From NCBI GenBank assembly GCA_023480605.1, contig JAMCWS010000068.1, positions 1 to 6,559 of the forward strand: 6,559 nt of DNA, written 5' to 3'. Made by a program: the position numbers and the translations under genes. The number at the start of each line of letters is the position of its first letter. The first letter of the stretch is position 1. The stretch is from a bacterium (GTDB lineage Bacteria > Sumerlaeota > Sumerlaeia > MVZB01). The notes beneath the pieces were generated by a model. It did not search any database. It saw only the letters and a program-made list of their open reading frames with translations, and was not told the DNA's origin. This document shows positions 1 through 6,451 of this stretch, in pieces.

Positions 1-777
1 CGAACTGTATCAGCGTCTAATATCAATAGCGGTTTGGGAACCTCATGGTCGACTTATCTTGGAGGTATTTACAACGAACTTGCCTATGCAGTAGCTACGG
101 ATACTTCGGGAAATATTTACGTAACAGGAGTGACGACTTCGTCTGGTTGGGTGAGGGGTGGATATGATATATCTTTTAATGGAATGGGGAGTTATGGTTT
201 CACAAATGGCGGTGATATTATTTTATCAAAATTTAATTCTTCAGGTCAACACTTGTGGTCGACTTATCTTGGGGGCGATGTTGATGACTGCGCACAATGC
301 ATCGCATTGGACTCCAATGTAATATTTATATCGCCGGCTTTACAAATTCGGAAGGCGGGATTTCAGGTGGTTTCGACACGAATATGGACACGAGTTATGG
401 ACCGGCAAATTATGATGAATATTTTCCAGACGCTTTCGTGATGAAACTCACGAATGATGGCGTTCCCATATGTCATCGTATTTGGGTGGAAAATTTGATG
501 ATCGAGCGCAAACCATAGCACTTGACGAGGTCGGGAATATTTATGTGGGCGGGTGGACATTTTCGGCCGATTGGATTTCAGGCGGGTATAATACGACATA
601 TCATCCTAATGGCACGAATTATGAGGCAATGGATGGTTTTGTGGCGAAATTGTCCAACGATGGAACATTCCTATGGTCAACGTATATTGGCGGTTATAGC
701 ACGGATTATTGTTTTGGAATTACCGTTGATCAATCTGGCGATGTTTATGCAGTTGGTGGAACATATTCATCGGATTG
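1..777 (+). pseudogene. SBBP beta-propeller-repeat secreted protein, 5' part (partial, frameshifted, then interrupted)
   Basis: The reading frame is open from base 1 with no start in the window, so the gene begins outside. Its translation is a series of about 60-70-residue units with the pattern W-S-T-Y-L-G-G, then D..GNIYV.G.T.S..W..GG.D, then DxFV.KL...G..LW. This is the signature of SBBP (beta-propeller repeat) proteins, which are usually large, secreted or cell-surface proteins of unknown ligand. Three full units and half of a fourth are present. DNA conservation between units is visible: 46-62 and 256-272 are identical over 17 bp. The frame changes twice. Near 319, AATGTAAT stands where AATGGTAAT would continue D-S-N-G-N-I-Y. 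Near 472, ATATGTCATCG stands where ATATGGTCATCG would give P-I-W-S-S-Y. Each change is one G missing from a GG pair. Restoring both gives a continuous frame to base 777, where the reading becomes S-S-D-stop instead of the expected S-S-D-W. The frameshifts could be sequencing errors; the interruption is not. Confidence 0.85.
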
Positions 778-833
778 AGTATTAGTCTCTTAGCACTGTA
801 ATTGTGTGTAAAATGGGCACAAAAAGCTACACC

Positions 834-2345
834 TCACGCCAGAGTACTACACAGCGAGGGAATGATTACCGTTTCGCGCAGGCGGAGCGCTGTGGCGGTG
901 ACGCGTCGGCCCAGGGCCGTCAGGTAGTATTTGTAACAACGCCCCGCCTTCTTGATCAGACCGTGAACCCGCAGCTTTTTGAAAACCCGCGAGACCTGCG
1001 GGCCGCTTTTATCCAGCAACGTCCGCAGACTGCGATTGCACATCCCGCTGATGTTGAACTCGCCGCGCACCAGTGCCAGAAACAGATCCAGATCCTCGCC
1101 GTCGAACAGGTTGAAGCCCGGCAGCGAGCGCTCGCCGTCGCGCGCGGGACGGGCAATTTTTTCCAAGTCGTGCAGGCCCGCAGTGGGGTCGTCCAGGGTC
1201 GAGATGAACTCCAGGTAGCGCCGGTTAGAAGCCCACATCAACTCCAGCAGCGCTGGCAGGCTGTAAATCGACTTCTTCAAAGCGGCGGTCTTCATTTCCC
1301 AGGAGCCATCCTTGTGTTCCACCCGACGGTGGTGTTTGAAGAATGTCACGTCGTTTGCCGTCGTCTCGATGCGCAGAATCAGGCCGCCCTTGTCATACAT
1401 CTTGATGGCGACCTCGGCCATGTGGTGCTTGATGCAGGTGCCTTGGATACGGGTCTCGAAACGGCTGCCCGTCTCGCCCTCGAAGTTACCATGGAGCTTG
1501 CGGCCCAGGAAGGTGGCGACGTGTTCAGCCTTAACCGCGGTCACCGCCGTGCGCGTCAGGGCTTCATAGAGGGGGGCAAGATCCTCGCGGCGGCGAAAGA
1601 CAATATCGGTCGCATACTCCACCTGCATCAGGCTCCAGTGGTAGCCGTCGGGGAAGAGCGCGATGGGCGGGCAGAAGCGCCGGGCGTATTGATCCAGCTT
1701 GCGGTGGAGCTTCTCCACCGCCACCGTGTCGGCAAGCTTCTGGGCCTTGTCCCAATCGCCGATGTGGATGAATGCGTTATCCAGCATGGTATGCGCAATC
1801 GGGCGCTTGCCCAGCGCCGCGACCAGGGCGTTGTGGCCGTTGTAGTAGAATTGCAGGCGGAAGGGCGCCCAAGTGGGCACGCGCAGGTAACACAGTCCCA
1901 GGTCGCGGTCGATGAAGTAGAAGTAGTAGTGCAGGCACTTGCCGCTGTCGCCCTTGAGGAAGGTTCGTCCGGTCTTTTTGTCGTGCCAGGGCGTGTAGCT
2001 GGAGCAGGCCTCCATGGCCGAGAAGATGCAGACCAAGCCTTCTTGCGTGCCGCGTTGGACAAGCTTCTCGCGCACCATCGCCTCCTTGCGTTCATCGCAG
2101 CGCTTAAGGAACTCGATTTCCAGGCCGGCTTCCTGGGCCAGACGCTGGGCGTTGGTGCGGATCTGTTCGCGCAGCGGTTCGGCCCATTTCGTGTAGTCGA
2201 AAATGCGAATGCCCTTGAAACGCAGGTAACCGCTCATGCCGTCGGCATAACAGATGTTTGGGATGGTGCCGCTGATGACCACACGGTCAAAACAGGAAAG
2301 TTCGCCGACGATTTTGTCGGCATGACGTTGGGTAAACAGTTCCAT
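834..2345 (-). CDS. Uncharacterised 503-aa protein with C-terminal winged helix; candidate mobility protein
   Basis: This is an intact 503-residue frame and the only gene in the insert. The ATG at 2345 is preceded by a weak GGTGG-type ribosome site. From memory, it belongs to a family of hypothetical proteins widespread and often multicopy in environmental bacteria, sometimes labelled MarR-like because of the C-terminus. Visible parts: an N-terminal block at residues 8-60 (ADKI..LSCFDRVVISGT, then RIFDYTKWAEPLRE); an aromatic block at 137-173 (YFYFID..LGLCYLRV..WAPF, then NGH); a block at about 304-332 with HH, K-M-Y-D-K (315-319) and R-I-E-T-T-A-N-D (325-332); and a winged-helix-like end at about 428-485 (SRVFKKLRVHGLIKKAG). 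The YDK...LRxE pattern recalls rolling-circle replication initiators, but I see no HUH motif and no assignable DDE triad, so the chemistry is unknown. Its position inside a disrupted gene argues for a role in mobility. A long open frame on the opposite strand (804-2402) is judged a shadow. Confidence 0.8.
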   Translation of the reverse strand: MELFTQRHADKIVGELSCFDRVVISGTIPNICYADGMSGYLRFKGIRIFDYTKWAEPLREQIRTNAQRLAQEAGLEIEFLKRCDERKEAMVREKLVQRGTQEGLVCIFSAMEACSSYTPWHDKKTGRTFLKGDSGKCLHYYFYFIDRDLGLCYLRVPTWAPFRLQFYYNGHNALVAALGKRPIAHTMLDNAFIHIGDWDKAQKLADTVAVEKLHRKLDQYARRFCPPIALFPDGYHWSLMQVEYATDIVFRRREDLAPLYEALTRTAVTAVKAEHVATFLGRKLHGNFEGETGSRFETRIQGTCIKHHMAEVAIKMYDKGGLILRIETTANDVTFFKHHRRVEHKDGSWEMKTAALKKSIYSLPALLELMWASNRRYLEFISTLDDPTAGLHDLEKIARPARDGERSLPGFNLFDGEDLDLFLALVRGEFNISGMCNRSLRTLLDKSGPQVSRVFKKLRVHGLIKKAGRCYKYYLTALGRRVTATALRLRETVIIPSLCSTLA

Positions 2346-2374
2346 GATGGGCCACCGACCTGGGGTATGGCCGA

Positions 2375-2403
2375 ATTATCTCAAACCGCGCGGGCGGCTT
2401 GAA
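2375..2403 (-). promoter_or_regulatory. Possible promoter of the insert gene
   Basis: Read on the minus strand, GATAAT (2375-2380) is a good -10 hexamer 29 bp upstream of the ATG at 2345. A poor -35, TTCAAG (2398-2403), lies 17 bp further up. The spacer contains a CCGC/GCGG mini-hairpin. The -35 match is weak, so this is only a candidate. Its place inside the insert would let the element carry its own promoter. Confidence 0.25.
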
Positions 2404-2421
2404 GTGAAATCCTGTTTGGTT

Positions 2422-2434
2422 CCGGCTTTGCCGG
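2422..2434. repeat. Perfect hairpin at the right end of the insert
   Basis: CCGGC-TTT-GCCGG is a 5-bp perfect stem with a three-base loop, ending three bases before the TTG that may mark the junction. It does not code for anything in the host gene frame and belongs to the foreign segment. Terminal or subterminal hairpins are typical of elements moved by HUH-type enzymes (IS200/IS605, IS91, REP-associated). Whether it is recognised here is an inference. It could also be a fragment of a transcription terminator, but no T tract follows on either strand. Confidence 0.5.
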
Positions 2435-2437
2435 GTT

Positions 2438-3596
2438 GGGGGGATACGACACAATATTTTCGGGCTTATCTGATCCTTTCTTAGGTGTAGGTGATGGCTT
2501 CGTCGTTAAGTTATCCCCAGTTGGTGCACACTTGTGGTCTACTTATGTCGGTGGCGATCAACATGACGGAATTAATGGGATTACCATTGACAGTATAAAT
2601 CGGATATATATATCTGGTGTTACATATTCACTAAATTGGATTAATGGTGGATTCGATACGGAATACTCGGGTGACGAAGACGCGTTTCTCATGGAAATGT
2701 CGAGTGATGGCAACCCACTGTGGTCCACTTACCTGGGCGGCGTCGGCGAAGATATCATCAAAGCTTGCTCGGTTGACATTACGGGAAATATCTACGTGGC
2801 CGGCGGAACGGAATCGGCCGATTGGATGACAGGGGAAATCCAAAATACCAACAAGGGCAAAGAAGACGCATTCGTGGCTCGAATTGCCCCTGGCGGCGCA
2901 CGGCTCGTGTGGGCGGCCGACATGGGGGGAACTCAAAATGATCACGCAAATGTCCTGACGCAGGACGAGGCAGGGAATCTTTATGTGTGCGGATATACAT
3001 ATTCTCCCGGCTGGATGTCGGGGATCTACGATATTTACCTGGACGGCAACAGTGATGCCTTTCTGGCGAAAGTCGTCGACAAACTTGGCGCGCTGCGGGT
3101 GACATTCGCACCGCCAGAGGTCGAGGCCGCCGGTGCACGGTGGCGGCGCGCGAGAACGACGGATTGGCTTGCCGGCGGGACCGTCGAAACCCAACTGCCC
3201 GCAGGTGAATACGAGATCGAAGTGACCGAAATCCCGCACTGGGTCCATCCGGCCCACCCGGTCGCGAATGTCGTTCGCGAAACCACAACCACAACAGTGG
3301 TAACGTACGCCCCCGACGTTGGCGCGCTGACCGTGACGATCGCCCCGCCCGAGGCCGTGGCGGAGGGGGCACGATGGCGACCGGTGGGAACGGCCGACTG
3401 GCTTGAAAGCGGCGCGACGGTAACCGGGCTGCCCAGCGGCGAGTACCGCGTCGAGTTCGGCCCCGTCGCCGGGTGGGACCGGCCGGTCGATCGCGACTGC
3501 GTCGTGAAGTTCAACCAGACGACCTCCATTACCGCCTACTACGCCCCCAGCGGCCTCAACGCCGCCGACCCGAGGGCGTGGACGCTGTATGAATGA
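2438..3596 (+). pseudogene. SBBP beta-propeller-repeat protein, 3' part with two C-terminal modules
   Basis: This is the continuation of the gene broken at 777. It is open to the TGA at 3594-3596, with no frameshift seen. Counting residues from a TTG at 2436, it completes unit 4 (residues 2-34) and contains units 5 (35-96), 6 (97-159) and 7 (160 to about 217). Two homologous modules of about 75 residues follow, 218-294 and 296-371. Each starts G-A-L-x-V-T-x-A-P-P-E, contains GARWR and T-x-D-W-L near the start, then LP(A/S)GEY, and ends with a Thr-rich strand and Y-A-P. Such modules are common near the C-termini of large exported proteins of planctomycetes and relatives, where they are probably Ig-like or spacer domains. 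The module DNA is much more GC-rich than the propeller DNA. The TTG at 2436 lies at the insert junction, so initiation there is unlikely to be meaningful. No cell-anchoring motif is visible at the end (AWTLYE). Confidence 0.85.
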
Positions 3597-3600
3597 ATAT

Positions 3601-3678
3601 AAACCACGGAGGCACGGAGACACGGAGCAGTCAACCGATACTTTTACGCAACTCCGTGTCTTCGTGTCTCCGTGGTTT
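3601..3678. repeat. 27-bp imperfect inverted repeat of ACGGAG words (REP-like)
   Basis: The left arm (3601-3627) and right arm (3652-3678) are complementary at 25 of 27 positions around a 24-base centre. The arms are built from CACGGAG words repeated three times. This type of ACCACGGAGACACGGAG repeat is familiar from intergenic DNA of many environmental bacteria. It begins four bases after the stop of the SBBP gene, so it may cap that transcript or protect its 3' end. There is no T tract for classical intrinsic termination. Confidence 0.85.
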
Positions 3679-3692
3679 AATATGGAAACTTA

Positions 3693-3772
3693 GATATCAA
3701 GTTGAAGCTTGACTCTGAACGGGGTTCAATTTTCATCCCGGGATATCAAGCTGAAGCTTGAACTCCGAACGG
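3693..3772. repeat. Two copies of a 30-bp direct repeat, each a small hairpin
   Basis: Copy 1 (3693-3722) and copy 2 (3742-3772) share GATATCAAG.TGAAGCTTGA, then ACTC.GAACGG, differing by two substitutions and one base of length, with a 19-base gap. In copy 2, TCAAGC (3746-3751) pairs perfectly with GCTTGA (3756-3761) around the loop TGAA. In copy 1 the same stem has one G.T pair. A truncated third copy, GAACTCCGAGCG, lies at 3786-3797. The repeats are non-coding and look like a second REP-like family, next to but different from the ACGGAG repeat. Confidence 0.8.
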
Positions 3773-3802
3773 AATTTCGAGACATGAACTCCGAGCGCGG
3801 CG

Positions 3803-3823
3803 GCCGGCGCCCTCGCCGCCGGC
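3803..3823 (-). terminator. GC-rich hairpin downstream of the tetR-type gene
   Basis: GCCGGCG (3803-3809) and CGCCGGC (3817-3823) form a perfect 7-bp stem with a 7-base loop, 22 bases beyond the stop of the minus-strand regulator gene. Position and strength suit a transcription end, but no T run follows, so it may be only a stabilising or REP-type structure. Confidence 0.3.
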
Positions 3824-3845
3824 GCCCGCGATCCACGCCGGCCGT

Positions 3846-4394
3846 TCAAAGCGCGTCGCCGCCGCGGGCCAGCCGAAGCAGCGCCGCATAGAGCATCCCG
3901 CGCTGTTCGTCATTCAACAACGACATATTGAACATATCGTGGAAATGCAGTCCCACGGCCGCGAACAAAAGGATCGCCGATCGTTCGAAGCGTTCCTGGT
4001 TCATGATCTCATCATGAAACCGGCGGCGATATTTTTCGTGGAATGCCTTCGCCAGTTCCGGTTGATTCGCCGTCACCGCCAGCAGCGAAGCGCTCAGGTG
4101 ATAATCCGCTTCAGACAATTTCTGAAGCATCCGAATCTCGACCAACAACTCGTTCGACGGTTCGGGCGCTAGCTCCCGGCGGGCCTGGTCGCGGAGTTGT
4201 TCATGGCGTTCCATCAGGCGTCCGATCATCGCTTCGAGAAGGGCTTCCTTTGTGGGAAAATGGTAAATCAATCCGCCTTTGCTGATCGTGGATCGTTCGG
4301 CCACGGCATCCAGGGTCAGGTGCGCGGCGCCCGATTCGAGCACGATGGCTTCGGCTGCGTCGAGAATGGCGTTTTTGGAACTGGGCCGGCCCAT
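3846..4394 (-). CDS. TetR/AcrR-family transcriptional repressor
   Basis: The protein has 182 residues, slightly short of the usual 190-210. The frame is open further upstream, to 4616, but I place the start at the ATG at 4394. It gives the standard N-terminus G-R-P-S-S-K-N-A-I-L-D-A-A, and AAGGA lies six bases before it. The upstream extension would read through the operator. Residues 7-53 form the TetR DNA-binding domain: helix 1 ILDAAEAIVLESG, then LTLDAVAERSTISKGGLIYHF.TKEALL, an almost textbook helix-turn-helix. Residues 60-182 are the all-helical ligand and dimer domain (LLAVTAN.PELAKAF), which resembles the C-terminal class often seen with efflux or stress repressors. The inducer cannot be told. 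A perfect 20-bp palindrome just upstream (4429-4448) is the likely operator, so autorepression is expected. No efflux pump is visible in the window. The nearest divergent gene is the DUF1549/DUF1553 protein. Confidence 0.92.
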   Translation of the reverse strand: MGRPSSKNAILDAAEAIVLESGAAHLTLDAVAERSTISKGGLIYHFPTKEALLEAMIGRLMERHEQLRDQARRELAPEPSNELLVEIRMLQKLSEADYHLSASLLAVTANQPELAKAFHEKYRRRFHDEIMNQERFERSAILLFAAVGLHFHDMFNMSLLNDEQRGMLYAALLRLARGGDAL

Positions 4395-4420
4395 GTTGTG
4401 TCCTTGGCGGTGTGATGATA

Positions 4421-4450
4421 TTGGTATGTATACCGTCCGGACGGTATAGT
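4421..4450 (+). promoter_or_regulatory. Candidate promoter toward the DUF1549/DUF1553 gene
   Basis: TTGGTA (4421-4426) and TATAGT (4445-4450) make a plausible -35/-10 pair 18 bp apart, with the palindrome at 4429-4448 covering the spacer and most of the -10. A transcript from here would have a leader of about 340 bases before the ATG at 4795. The element matches are moderate, and planctomycete promoters are often poorly conserved. Confidence 0.35.
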
Positions 4451-4453
4451 AAA
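4427..4453 (-). promoter_or_regulatory. Candidate promoter of the tetR-type gene
   Basis: On the minus strand, TTTACT (4448-4453) and TATACA (4427-4432) are spaced 15 bp apart, with the operator palindrome between them. The -10 lies 32 bp upstream of the ATG at 4394. The spacing is short, so the exact -35 is uncertain, but operator overlap with the promoter is the normal TetR layout. Confidence 0.4.
4429..4448. promoter_or_regulatory. TetR-type operator: perfect 20-bp palindrome
   Basis: TATACCGTCCGGACGGTATA is a perfect inverted repeat, 34 bp upstream of the regulator's start. ACCG...CGGT half-sites with AT-rich ends are usual for TetR-family operators. It sits within candidate promoters on both strands, so one bound dimer pair could silence both directions. 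It is the strongest regulatory signal in the window. Confidence 0.8.
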
Positions 4454-4794
4454 TCACCCGGCCGTTGCCGTCAAACAGAATCGATGACATTCCTATCCGC
4501 CTGTCGGCGGAAAGAAGCGCGCGCGTTCCAAATGGAACGGACTTGCGCACGATATGGTAACCTCGTTCCGCGCGGCGGGCGTCGTTTGGGCTTGCCCGAG
4601 GGCGTCGGGCGCGCACGCCATCCTTGCGTCACCGGCGCTATTGCGCTCAAATCAATAAAACGGCGATGGATCGGCCGCCGACCCAGTGCGGTGGCATGTT
4701 AGTTGCTCGATTCGTGCGTATCGATCGTTGCGGCCCGCGGCGCTCTGGAACCGACCGCCGGCCACCGCCCAGCCCGCGAAGGAAGTGGAGCAAC
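4454..4794 (+). other. Long gene-free leader between the operator and the DUF1549/DUF1553 gene
   Basis: About 340 bases without a supportable gene. It contains a hairpin, TCCGCC-TGTC-GGCGGA (4496-4511), and a near-perfect dyad, CGTTCCA-AA-TGGAACG (4524-4539). The frame of the downstream gene stays open back to 4624, but that upstream stretch is Arg/Pro-rich and has no signal peptide character. I see no riboswitch or tRNA. The rest appears to be featureless GC-rich DNA. Confidence 0.5.
4524..4539. promoter_or_regulatory. 16-bp dyad, possible second regulator site
   Basis: CGTTCCAAATGGAACG has two 7-base arms that are complementary across AA. It lies 76 bp beyond the TetR-type palindrome and does not resemble it, so if functional it would bind another protein. 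A hairpin at 4496-4511 precedes it. It could be chance or a small RNA structure in the leader. Confidence 0.3.
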
Positions 4795-6426
4795 ATGGTT
4801 AAAAATGATACGAAAGCGCCGGCGTTTTACGCAGCGGTCGCCACGATCCCTTTGCTCGCTTTGTGGGTCGCGGTCGGGGCACGCCTGGCGGCGGCGGCCG
4901 CGCCAGCCTCCGCCGAAACGCCCGGCCGCGTCGTCGCTCCCTTCGAAACCGCCGAAGCCGGACCGCCCGCGACGACGATCGATAAACTCGTCGTGGCCGG
5001 ACTCGATCGCAAAGGCCTTCAGCCGGCCCGGATCTGCTCCGACGAAGTCTTCATCCGCCGAGTTTATCTGGACGTCATCGGCACGCCGCCGGGGCCGCAA
5101 GAGGTCAACAAATTCCTCCAGGACCGCACGCCCGGCAAGCGCGCCGTCCTGATCGACACCCTCCTGGGGCGGGGCGAGTTCGCCGATTACTGGGCGATGA
5201 AATGGTGCGACATCCTCCGCGTCAAGGCCGAGTTTCCCATCAACCTCTGGCCCAACGCCGTGCAGGCTTATCATCACTGGATCCGCGAGGCCATTGCGCG
5301 CAACATGCCCTACGACCAATTCGCGCGCGAACTACTCACCTCGAGCGGCAGCAACTTTCGCGTCCCGCCGGTCAATTTCTATCGCGCCATCCAGGGGCGT
5401 AAGCCCGCCGCCATCGCCGCCGCCGTGGCACTGGCTTTCATGGGCACCCGCCTCGATGGATGGCCCGAAGACCGCCGCGCGCAGATGGAAGCCTTTTTTT
5501 CGCGTCTGGCCTACAAGTATACCTCCGAATGGAAAGAAGAAATTGTCTGCCTCGATCCGGCGACGACGCAAACCCTTCAGGCGACTCTTCCCGACGGCGC
5601 CAAACTGACCTTCCCGCCGGGGTCCGACCCGCGCCTGGCCTTTGCCGACTGGCTGGTCCGCAAGGATAATCCCTGGTTCGCGCGCTGCGCCGTGAACCGG
5701 ATCTGGACCTGGCTGTTCGGGCGCGGCATCATCAACGAACCCGATGACATTCGCCCCGACAATCCCCCGTCGAACCCCGAGCTGCTGGCCTACCTGGAAA
5801 AGGAATTGGTCGAATCCCATTACGACCTTCTTCATATTTATCGCTTGATTCTGAACTCGCGCACCTACCAGCAGTCCTCGATTCCGCAAAGCAAGGGGCC
5901 CGGGGCCGAGGCGCTGTTTGCCGTCTATCCGGTGCGGCGGCTCGATGCCGAGGTGCTGATCGACGCCCTCTGCGAGATTTTCGGTTCCGACGAGGAATAC
6001 GAAAGCCCCATCCCCGAGCCGTTTACCTACCTGCCCGCGGGCCAGCGCGCCGTCGATGTGGCCGACGGCAGCATCACCAGTTCGTTTCTGGAAATGTTCG
6101 GCCGCCCGCCGCGCGACACGGGCCTCATGTCCGAACGCAATAATCAACCTTCGGACGAACAGCGGCTTCACATGCTCAATTCGTCTCACATCCAGCGCAA
6201 AATCCAGAATGGCTGGCGGATGAAATTCCTGACGCGCATCGCCGGCGGCAATCGCTACACCCTCATCCGCTGGATCTACCTGACCATTTTATCGCGTTAC
6301 CCCACGTCCGAGGAGATGGTGGCCGCGGGCAAGTATTTTCAGACCCCGCGCGTCGACTCGACCCAGGCCGCCAACGACCTGGCCTGGGCGCTCGTCAACA
6401 CCAAGGAATTTTTGTATCGGCATTGA
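4795..6426 (+). CDS. Secreted DUF1549-DUF1553 protein (compact, no cytochrome domain)
   Basis: The protein has 543 residues from the ATG at 4795, chosen because AAGGAAG and GGAG precede it and because it starts a signal peptide: basic MVKNDTK, a hydrophobic stretch at about 10-36, and a likely cleavage near A-S-A (residue 40). Residues about 62-240 are DUF1549 (IDKLVVAGLDRKGLQPA, FIRRVYLDVIGTPP, DYWAMKWCDILRVK, YDQFARELLTSSGSN). Residues about 278-535 are DUF1553 (DPRLAFADWLV, NPWFARCAVNRIWTWLFGRG, EPDDIRPDNPPSNPELL, YRLILNSRTYQQS, NTKEFLYRH). These proteins are hugely expanded in planctomycetes and relatives. Their role is unknown, with links to exported macromolecule breakdown proposed. Many relatives are longer and carry a cytochrome c (CxxCH) or other extra domains; none is present here (no CxxCH). 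The DUF1501 gene follows after 25 bp, so the two are probably one operon. Confidence is high for family, low for function. Confidence 0.93.
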   Translation: MVKNDTKAPAFYAAVATIPLLALWVAVGARLAAAAAPASAETPGRVVAPFETAEAGPPATTIDKLVVAGLDRKGLQPARICSDEVFIRRVYLDVIGTPPGPQEVNKFLQDRTPGKRAVLIDTLLGRGEFADYWAMKWCDILRVKAEFPINLWPNAVQAYHHWIREAIARNMPYDQFARELLTSSGSNFRVPPVNFYRAIQGRKPAAIAAAVALAFMGTRLDGWPEDRRAQMEAFFSRLAYKYTSEWKEEIVCLDPATTQTLQATLPDGAKLTFPPGSDPRLAFADWLVRKDNPWFARCAVNRIWTWLFGRGIINEPDDIRPDNPPSNPELLAYLEKELVESHYDLLHIYRLILNSRTYQQSSIPQSKGPGAEALFAVYPVRRLDAEVLIDALCEIFGSDEEYESPIPEPFTYLPAGQRAVDVADGSITSSFLEMFGRPPRDTGLMSERNNQPSDEQRLHMLNSSHIQRKIQNGWRMKFLTRIAGGNRYTLIRWIYLTILSRYPTSEEMVAAGKYFQTPRVDSTQAANDLAWALVNTKEFLYRH

Positions 6427-6451
6427 GTTCCGGGAAAGCGAGGTATCCGTC

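Larger units (their letters stand above)
778..2437. mobile_element. Putative single-gene mobile element of an uncharacterised type, inserted in the SBBP gene
   Basis: The segment splits one SBBP unit. The left half stops at S-S-D-(W) at 777 and the right half resumes at G-G-Y-D at 2439. In the other units only two residues lie between that W and GG. The insert is GC-rich against the AT-richer repeat-coding DNA on both sides and carries one intact gene in the opposite orientation, with about 56 bp and 92 bp of non-coding ends. The left boundary is good to a base or two: bases 776-777 fit the first two bases of the Trp codon and base 778 does not. The right boundary is placed between about 2400 and 2438. 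I found no terminal inverted repeats. The only direct repeat at the junctions is TTG (775-777 and 2436-2438). A hairpin, CCGGC-TTT-GCCGG, sits at the right end, and a weaker one (TTGTGT/GCACAA, 802-807 and 817-822) lies near the left end. I infer that it is mobile; I did not recognise a catalogued IS family. Confidence 0.7.

Noticed and set aside
804..2402. A 532-codon open frame on the + strand opposite the insert gene
   Set aside because: It is antisense to a protein with family-like conserved blocks and an evident winged helix. Its own translation is low-complexity, rich in Ala/Val/Gln, and shows no domain. In GC-rich DNA such a shadow frame is expected.
2631..3623. A 330-codon frame on the minus strand across the SBBP 3' part
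   Set aside because: The + strand encodes recognisable repeats throughout. The minus translation is Arg/Gly/Cys-rich with no domain.
3601..3772. A CRISPR array
   Set aside because: There are only two to three repeat copies with one short gap, the units are imperfect, and no cas genes are near.
4533..4547. A sigma-54-like promoter (TGGAACG...TTGC)
   Set aside because: The GG-GC spacing is nine bases, not the required ten, and the match overlaps a dyad that explains part of it.
4395..4616. A longer N-terminus for the TetR-type protein
   Set aside because: It would translate through the operator and promoter. The extra residues are unlike any TetR N-terminus, and the ATG at 4394 has a good ribosome site.
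4624..4794. An upstream start for the DUF1549/DUF1553 protein
   Set aside because: The extension is Arg/Pro-rich and would bury the signal peptide. The ATG at 4795 has a clear ribosome site.
5332..6189. A 285-codon frame on the minus strand inside the DUF1549/DUF1553 gene
   Set aside because: It is antisense to a strongly conserved family, so it is a shadow.
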